From Eulemur rufifrons (Eukaryota; Chordata; Mammalia; Primates; Lemuridae), in the NCBI RefSeq assembly GCF_041146395.1, contig NC_091002.1:11092501-11156500 (forward strand): a DNA stretch of 64,000 bases, read 5' to 3'. Shown one piece after another: positions 58,629 through 64,000 of this stretch. Made by a program: the position numbers and the translations under genes. Position 1 is the first letter of the stretch, and each line of letters starts with the position of its first letter. The notes below the pieces were generated by a model. It did not search any database. It was not told where the DNA came from and saw nothing but the letters and a program-made list of their open reading frames with translations.

Positions 58629-61600
58629 CCATGTGGGCCATGCTCACCCAGCAATCATGGTACTTTAGTGGTCATTAGTGCACAGGCATGGAGTGGGAAA
58701 AAATTTGAATCATCTGACACATTCCCAGCTAAGGAGGAACAAAGCTCTGCCTTCTTGTTTCAGCTCTCAGACTATAAACAAATGTCTTTTTTATTGTCTA
58801 TTTAATGATGCTTTTTTTCACATTTTTGTGCATTTTTTTTGTTTTCTTGTTTTTTTTTTTTAAGATTTTGATCATTGATCAAAACATCATTCATTTTTAA
58901 ATGACCCTAAGCATAATGCCAAGAGCTATCTAAGGACAAGAAGATTGTGTTGTGCCTTATGTAGAAAATATGGGTGTTGGATAAGCTTTGTTCAGGCATG
59001 AGTTATAATACTATTGACCATGAGTTCAGTATCAATAAATCAACTTATATATTAACTAAGGTGATTTTAAACAGAAACGCACATAAAGCAAAATTTATCT
59101 GTTAATGAAAATGTTGTGACCGGGGGCTGGCAGGAACCTAAACCTGTGTTTCTTCTTGGAGCAATAGTTCAGTGTTCACTGATTCACGGTTGGCAATGAC
59201 TTTCTAGAATGTGGTACCATGAAGTACGATGATTGCAGCTCAGAGACACCAAGAGGTGGAGATAACCCGGGAGGGTGCCCCGGGCAGCACACCCGGTAAT
59301 TCTTCCGTAATGTTTTCTGACATCAGTAACACACCCATAGTTGCCACCTTCTCTTCCTGACTCCCTGACAGTGTCTCCTTCCCATCCCTGCCATGTTTCC
59401 TGGGGTCACCTCCCAAATAAGCGACTTGCACACCAATACTTGCCTCGTAGTCGGCTTCAGGGACAGGTTACACTGGGCGGAGGGGCTGATGAGAGTTGAG
59501 AGCTGCAGAGACATAATTGGCAGTTGAGACTTAAAAGCTGGGTTGGATACAGAACAAAACGGGCCCTCAGTACTTGATGAGGGAATATGGATAATAAATT
59601 CTAAAAAATGGGCTGCAGAGAGGGAAGCAGAATGCTGGGTCAGGGCTGCCCCTTTGGTGCAGGTCGGGACGCGGCAGAGACAGACGGTGGCCATGCACAG
59701 ACTGCACAGACGCTTAGGAGCTGCTGAAGCCATTAAGGCCTCCGCGGTCCAAGACCTGAGCAAGTGCAGAGAATGGGAAGGAGGATGACACGTTTCCAGG
59801 AGACAGCAGAACTGCGGAGTGATTGATGTGCGGAGTAAGTGAGGGGCGGGCTAGGGTCCCTCCCTCTGAGGTTTCAAGCCTGGTGTTGTCATTAACAGAA
59901 TAGGGAGAGAGGACTTCAGAGGAACGGAATGTGAAGTGGAAAGTCAGCATTTGCAGCTAAATTTGAGAGAAAGAAACCAAAAATGAGTGCTTGTACTTTT
60001 TTGTAGACAGATATTTCTGAGTACAGAAAAGGAGGTAGGAAAGGAGGAAGAAGTCTCCACCTTGGTGTTTGTTCTATTTTATTGGAACCAGACAAAATAA
60101 ATAGTTGCAACCCAGCAATAAAGCACACGTCTGCCGGCTGAAAGATTTGACGTCTGTCTACTTTCTTTGTGTACCTCAATGAAATAATAAAGGGAGAGAA
60201 TATAATTAAAAACAGAACAGGAGAGAAAAGGAAGTTCTCCTAACTAAGAGAATAGGGGGTCTATGGAGAAACGCTTGGTTAAGATAGAAGTCTCCAGCTC
60301 TAGGGAAAGCCTCATGTATAGGACAGAGGTGCCACCCAGCCTATAATACCATAACAGGCAGGTAAAATGGGGATATATGAATAAAAGCCCTTTGCAAATC
60401 AAAATTCCATACACTCACTGGGTGACTGTCCCCAGAATGGTGGGGCGTTAGCTCTGCTATGCCCAGGTCCACCCAGTAGGGTTAGGCCAGTGAGGACCAT
60501 GAGGAGTTCGTTTGGCCCCGCATTGAGGCACATATAAACTCTCTCTCCTGACTTCAACATCACATGCAGCCTTCTGGAGAAGAGTAAGAAGATAAGGTAT
60601 TCAGGAAGATTAAAGCATTGACTTCTAATTTTCCCCTTTGCTGGAGATGGTATTACAGCCACCCAAAGAGAAGGAGGCCTTGTTTTACAAAGATGATCTG
60701 CTTCTGGGTGATTCTCAGGCATGGTACCCACTTTTCTATTATCTGCAGCAACCGGAGGTCAATAGCAGCTGATTGTAGAGGGGTCATAACGTTGCCCCAG
60801 CCTGAAAGAAAGTGCACACATGGCGGCCGTGGCTCAGACAGAAGGCAGAAGTACTTTTCAGTGTTTACTATATGTGTTTTGACTTCCAAGATGAGGACTC
60901 TTGGATGGAGAAGGCATCTGGTTTAGGAGTAAGAACAAGACTGGAGGAGTCCAAGATGGCAATTCCATAGTGAAGGGGGTGTGGTGTTCTAGAATAGCCC
61001 AAAGAAGAAGCCACAACGCAAAGGAAGGAGCACAACATCCAGGATGCTTTTAAGGAGAGAGCATGCCCTCTTAAGAGCTAGAGAGAAATTAAGGGGCCCC
61101 CGGGGCTGTTGACTCCAAGCCTATCTGTTTTCTCCAAGTGCCATAAGGGTGTAACCAGGGACACATAGGACTGAACTTTACACGTCTGCAAACCAAGACT
61201 AGATGAAGGTAGGAGAGGACAAAAAGCAGTAGCGGAAGCCGTGTCCATTCTGTGTGAGCCCTAAGATGATCCCACCTGTCGCCCAGTAGTGCCCTAAGAC
61301 CCGAGCTATACACTTTGTCCCAGCCCAGCCTCACTCCTCCCCGTGGTGGGAGAAGACTACAGGGTAAATGGGCTGTGCCAATCCTGAGCCCACATTCCCC
61401 TCCCTACCTTGCCCAGGATCCCAATGCCCAGAACAGTGGGATCCTGTCCCCACGGCCCAAGCTTGTTTCCACTGCCTGGCAGGCTGTCTCCCATGTCCCT
61501 GTACCCAAGGGCTGACTCTGCTTCTGGAGCAGCATCGGTAGGCTGGAAGTTTTGGGAGGGAACGCGGGATGGACAGTGCTTGGCCATGAAAGGCATAATC

Positions 61601-63139
61601 TTTAAATATTCAGACAAGAATTATATATGAGCCTCCATCTGTCCTCTTGCCCCAGTTCCTGAAAATATTAGTGTCCACCCAGCAGCCTCTTGGGTGGCAT
61701 GAGAACCCAAGCAAGGTCAATGGAACTGTCTCCACTGTCTTCTCAGACCATCCATCCATGGGCCCATTTGACCCCTTATCTTTTACTCTTCTTTTGCCAT
61801 TAGGACACCAAAGCAGCCTCCCTTAGACTTGCATTTCCCCCCTCCCCCCTCAAATACTTTCAATGGGTAAGAGGTGATCCTAATTCCTCCCCACCATCCG
61901 GGGCTTCCACTAACTACACCTTCCCTGTCTGGGCCCCCTGCCATAGGAAAGGGTCAGACACCTGAACCAGAGGATAGAAATGAAGTGGACCATTGAGAGG
62001 AAACCCCTAAGCTTCGAAGAGAACCTGCAAAGCCTAACATGAATTGTTCGGTAGCTGTAAATAGTGCAAACCTGTGCAAAACTGAGTGCTATTAATATGA
62101 CACTGGACTGGTGCAATACTCCTATCGTATGGACTCATCACTCCCAGCAAAAGACATGGATGCCATTGGTTGGCCAAGAAAAGGACTTTTAAATGTGTCT
62201 GAGTTCCTGAGATACAATTGCTGACACAGAAACCACCTTTTTGGTGACGGCAACAGATACCACCAAGAGCATTATGTGGGGTTGTGTGACTCTTTTGTAG
62301 ACACATAAAATATTAAGTTATTTTGGAGAACTGCTTTTGTATTTATGCATCTCCCTTTCTAATTTCTGGAATCTGGCTATGGGGTGGTTTTAATGTATGT
62401 TATTAGAGCATTTGTTATGTATCAAAGCTGTCAATGGTATTTTGTCATTTTAATATTAGATGATGTACTTCCGCTGACTACCCTGCGTGGAATCTTTGGG
62501 CTTAGAAGAAGGGCATTTCTTCATAGAAGGCCCAACTGTTCTCCAACTCACTTCTTAAGGGCAGGCATGGGAATTATAAGGCTCTCATCCCTGTGATGTG
62601 TGGATGGAAATACTTACACAAACACACAAAGCAGTCGATTTGCTTGGCAAGTTATATTTTGCTGAGAGTTTTGCATTTGTTGTGATGGATTTTTTTTTAT
62701 TCTATGATCTCCAATGCTGATGTGATGTTTTAGACACATAGCTGGAGACCTCTCTAGAATTCTGATTTGTGCAAAAATGAAAAAGCTGAGAAACATGATT
62801 GGCCAGCAACTTGCAGAGAACTAAGTGGGTCTGTACGTTAGAGAGAGAGGAAAGGCCTTCACATCATAGACTCTGTAGGAAAAATTCAACCATAGAGAGA
62901 ACATGTGAACTCCCTAGACCAACTTTTTGGTATTTCTTTGGTATTTCAAAGTTGTATAAAAAAATGTTTTACCAGCATGTTATGTGGATCAACAGCATGG
63001 TATGTACATATCAACAGCATGACATTTTATCTTAAAGCTTTATCTTCTTGAAGCTTTGGTTCTTCCTATTGTCTTATGCTTTTGAGGAAGCCATTCTTTA
63101 AAAATCTTCTATTCAGCCTAGATAATTTCTCTGTAAAAT
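58629..63139. other. Largely unassigned, few repeats
   Basis: About 4.5 kb with no gene or repeat I can name. A short palindrome is at 58866-58884. Frames at 59323-59763 (146 codons, -) and 60399-60926 (both strands) carry no domain. 61,660-62,600 looks repeat-poor. Confidence 0.4.
58866..58884. repeat. Short perfect palindrome (9-bp arms)
   Basis: TTTTGATCA, one T, then TGATCAAAA. The arms are exact inverted copies. Confidence 0.88.
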
Positions 63140-63240
63140 CTCATGCACTTATTCAACACTTGTGGAGCATGTATGTGCCAGGCAGCGTGTAAGGCTTTGG
63201 AGATGCTATGGTGAATAAGCAGGTAAGAGTCCCAATGTCT
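63140..63240 (-). mobile_element. L2 LINE 3' fragment
   Basis: 'cacttattcaacacttgtggagcatgtatgtgccaggcagcgtgtaaggctttggagatgctatggtgaataagcagg' is the L2 tail in reverse. Confidence 0.72.
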
Positions 63241-64000
63241 GATTCCCTAAAGGAAGAGCTTTTCTTCTCTTCTTCAATGTCTAAAGAAATGGAACACACT
63301 AAATCTAAAATAACAGACTGAACATATGGCTTCCTTCAAACTTTTCCTGATGGCAGCATTTAGCTTGGTTAAGATGATAGCCAGAAATATTTTATGTCCT
63401 ACTAGTTACAAATAATGTGGTTTCATGGATAAAGCACTGGTTTTGGTCTAAAGATCTAGTTTCTTACTTTTTGCTATCTTTTATTACTTAAATGTATGAA
63501 GAATCAAATAAAATCCACCTCTTCTGAGACCTTGTGGTTTAGAATTGGTGAAATAAATACAGCAATGAACTGGAGTTGGTTCTCCCTGCTCCCTAGAGCT
63601 GGATTGTTAAATTTTTGTTAATTTTCCAAGTCTGTTGATGTCACATTGGTTGCTTGAAATCAGCCATGATGGGAGCATTTATACCACAAAATAGGCAAAT
63701 GCTAAAGCTCGGGACTTTTATTCCCCAGAAAGCCAGTCTTTAAACATTTTCCAGCACATCAGTGAATAAAGGGCAGGATAAGTATCCTAATGGTGAAATG
63801 GAAAGTTTGGAAGGACATCAATCTGTACAGGATCAAAATGAAGGAAAAGAAGCAAATTAGTACATGAGATTCCAGGCAATATGTGTCCTAGGGGCTAATT
63901 TATTATGTAGGGCTGATGTCCGTCTTTTGTTCCTTCTTACAGGTGGCTTTCATGACATTTGGACCCAGGACATTTTTATGTGGCCATTTGGGCTTTGTAT
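63241..64000. other. Unassigned sequence
   Basis: No gene or named repeat seen up to the window edge. Confidence 0.4.

Noticed and set aside
60399..60926. Overlapping 110- and 102-codon frames as a gene pair
   Set aside because: They cover the same bases on opposite strands with no family resemblance; chance frames are the simpler reading.

Overview
This is a stretch of mammalian nuclear DNA from a primate, and most likely a strepsirrhine (lemur or loris lineage). Alu elements fix the primate assignment. Several of them (about 5.6 kb, 36.0 kb and 39.3 kb) carry the long A/T-rich linker between the monomers, with an AAATATATATAGAAAAA-type core, that I associate with strepsirrhine Alus. Old mammalian repeats (MIR, L2, L1M, MaLR LTRs, hAT and Tigger DNA transposons) fill much of the rest. 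Naming a particular lemur or loris would be a guess.

I find no convincing functional protein-coding exon or RNA gene. The longest open frames are short, often overlap on both strands, and mostly lie in repeats. The window therefore reads as intergenic or deep intronic sequence. The gene-like items are three fossils: a processed pseudogene of the BRD7 3' end at about 19.44-20.10 kb, a nearly complete mariner transposase at 28.99-30.01 kb (minus strand), and the decayed Tigger1 transposase at 34.9-37.6 kb.

Layout. 0-8 kb: an L1M 3' end, an L2, an Alu monomer, a dimeric Alu with a perfect target-site duplication, and MIRs. 8.5-12 kb: an L1/HAL1-like fragment with two MaLR LTRs, a Tigger-type MITE and another L1M tail. 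12.8-14 kb: a hAT MITE and L2-like LINE sequence. 15-19.4 kb: mostly unassigned. 19.4-22.9 kb: the BRD7 pseudogene, a TA/CA microsatellite, Alus, L2 and MIR. 23-24 kb: an LTR split by a MaLR LTR. 25.3 kb: a MER1/Charlie-type hAT element. 26.7-28.3 kb: an AT-rich tract with old L1 pieces. 28.93-30.19 kb: the full-length mariner, with terminal inverted repeats, a TA duplication and a 340-codon frame broken only by three stop codons. 30.2-32.8 kb: an L1M tail and an Alu monomer. 33.3-34.7 kb: a CpG-rich minus-strand retroviral LTR with its adjoining leader, split by an Alu. 34.9-37.6 kb: Tigger1 with two nested Alus. 39-40 kb: a young minus-strand Alu and a hAT MITE. 42.4 kb: a MaLR-like LTR. 44.3-45.9 kb: an L1M 3' end with two nested Alus. 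47-49.3 kb: L2 fragments, one split by an LTR. 52-55.4 kb: two L1ME-type 3' ends in the same orientation. 56-58.6 kb: three Alus and half of a hAT MITE. 58.6-64 kb: mostly unassigned single-copy-looking DNA.

No genes work together here. The useful content is the record of transposition. The mariner is the main point of interest: it has 339 codons with no frameshift and an intact-looking DD34D catalytic geometry (D151, D243, D278), and its ends differ from those of the anthropoid Hsmar1 family. The CpG-rich LTR is the other apparently young insertion. All family names are by eye, without database searches, so subfamily labels are provisional.
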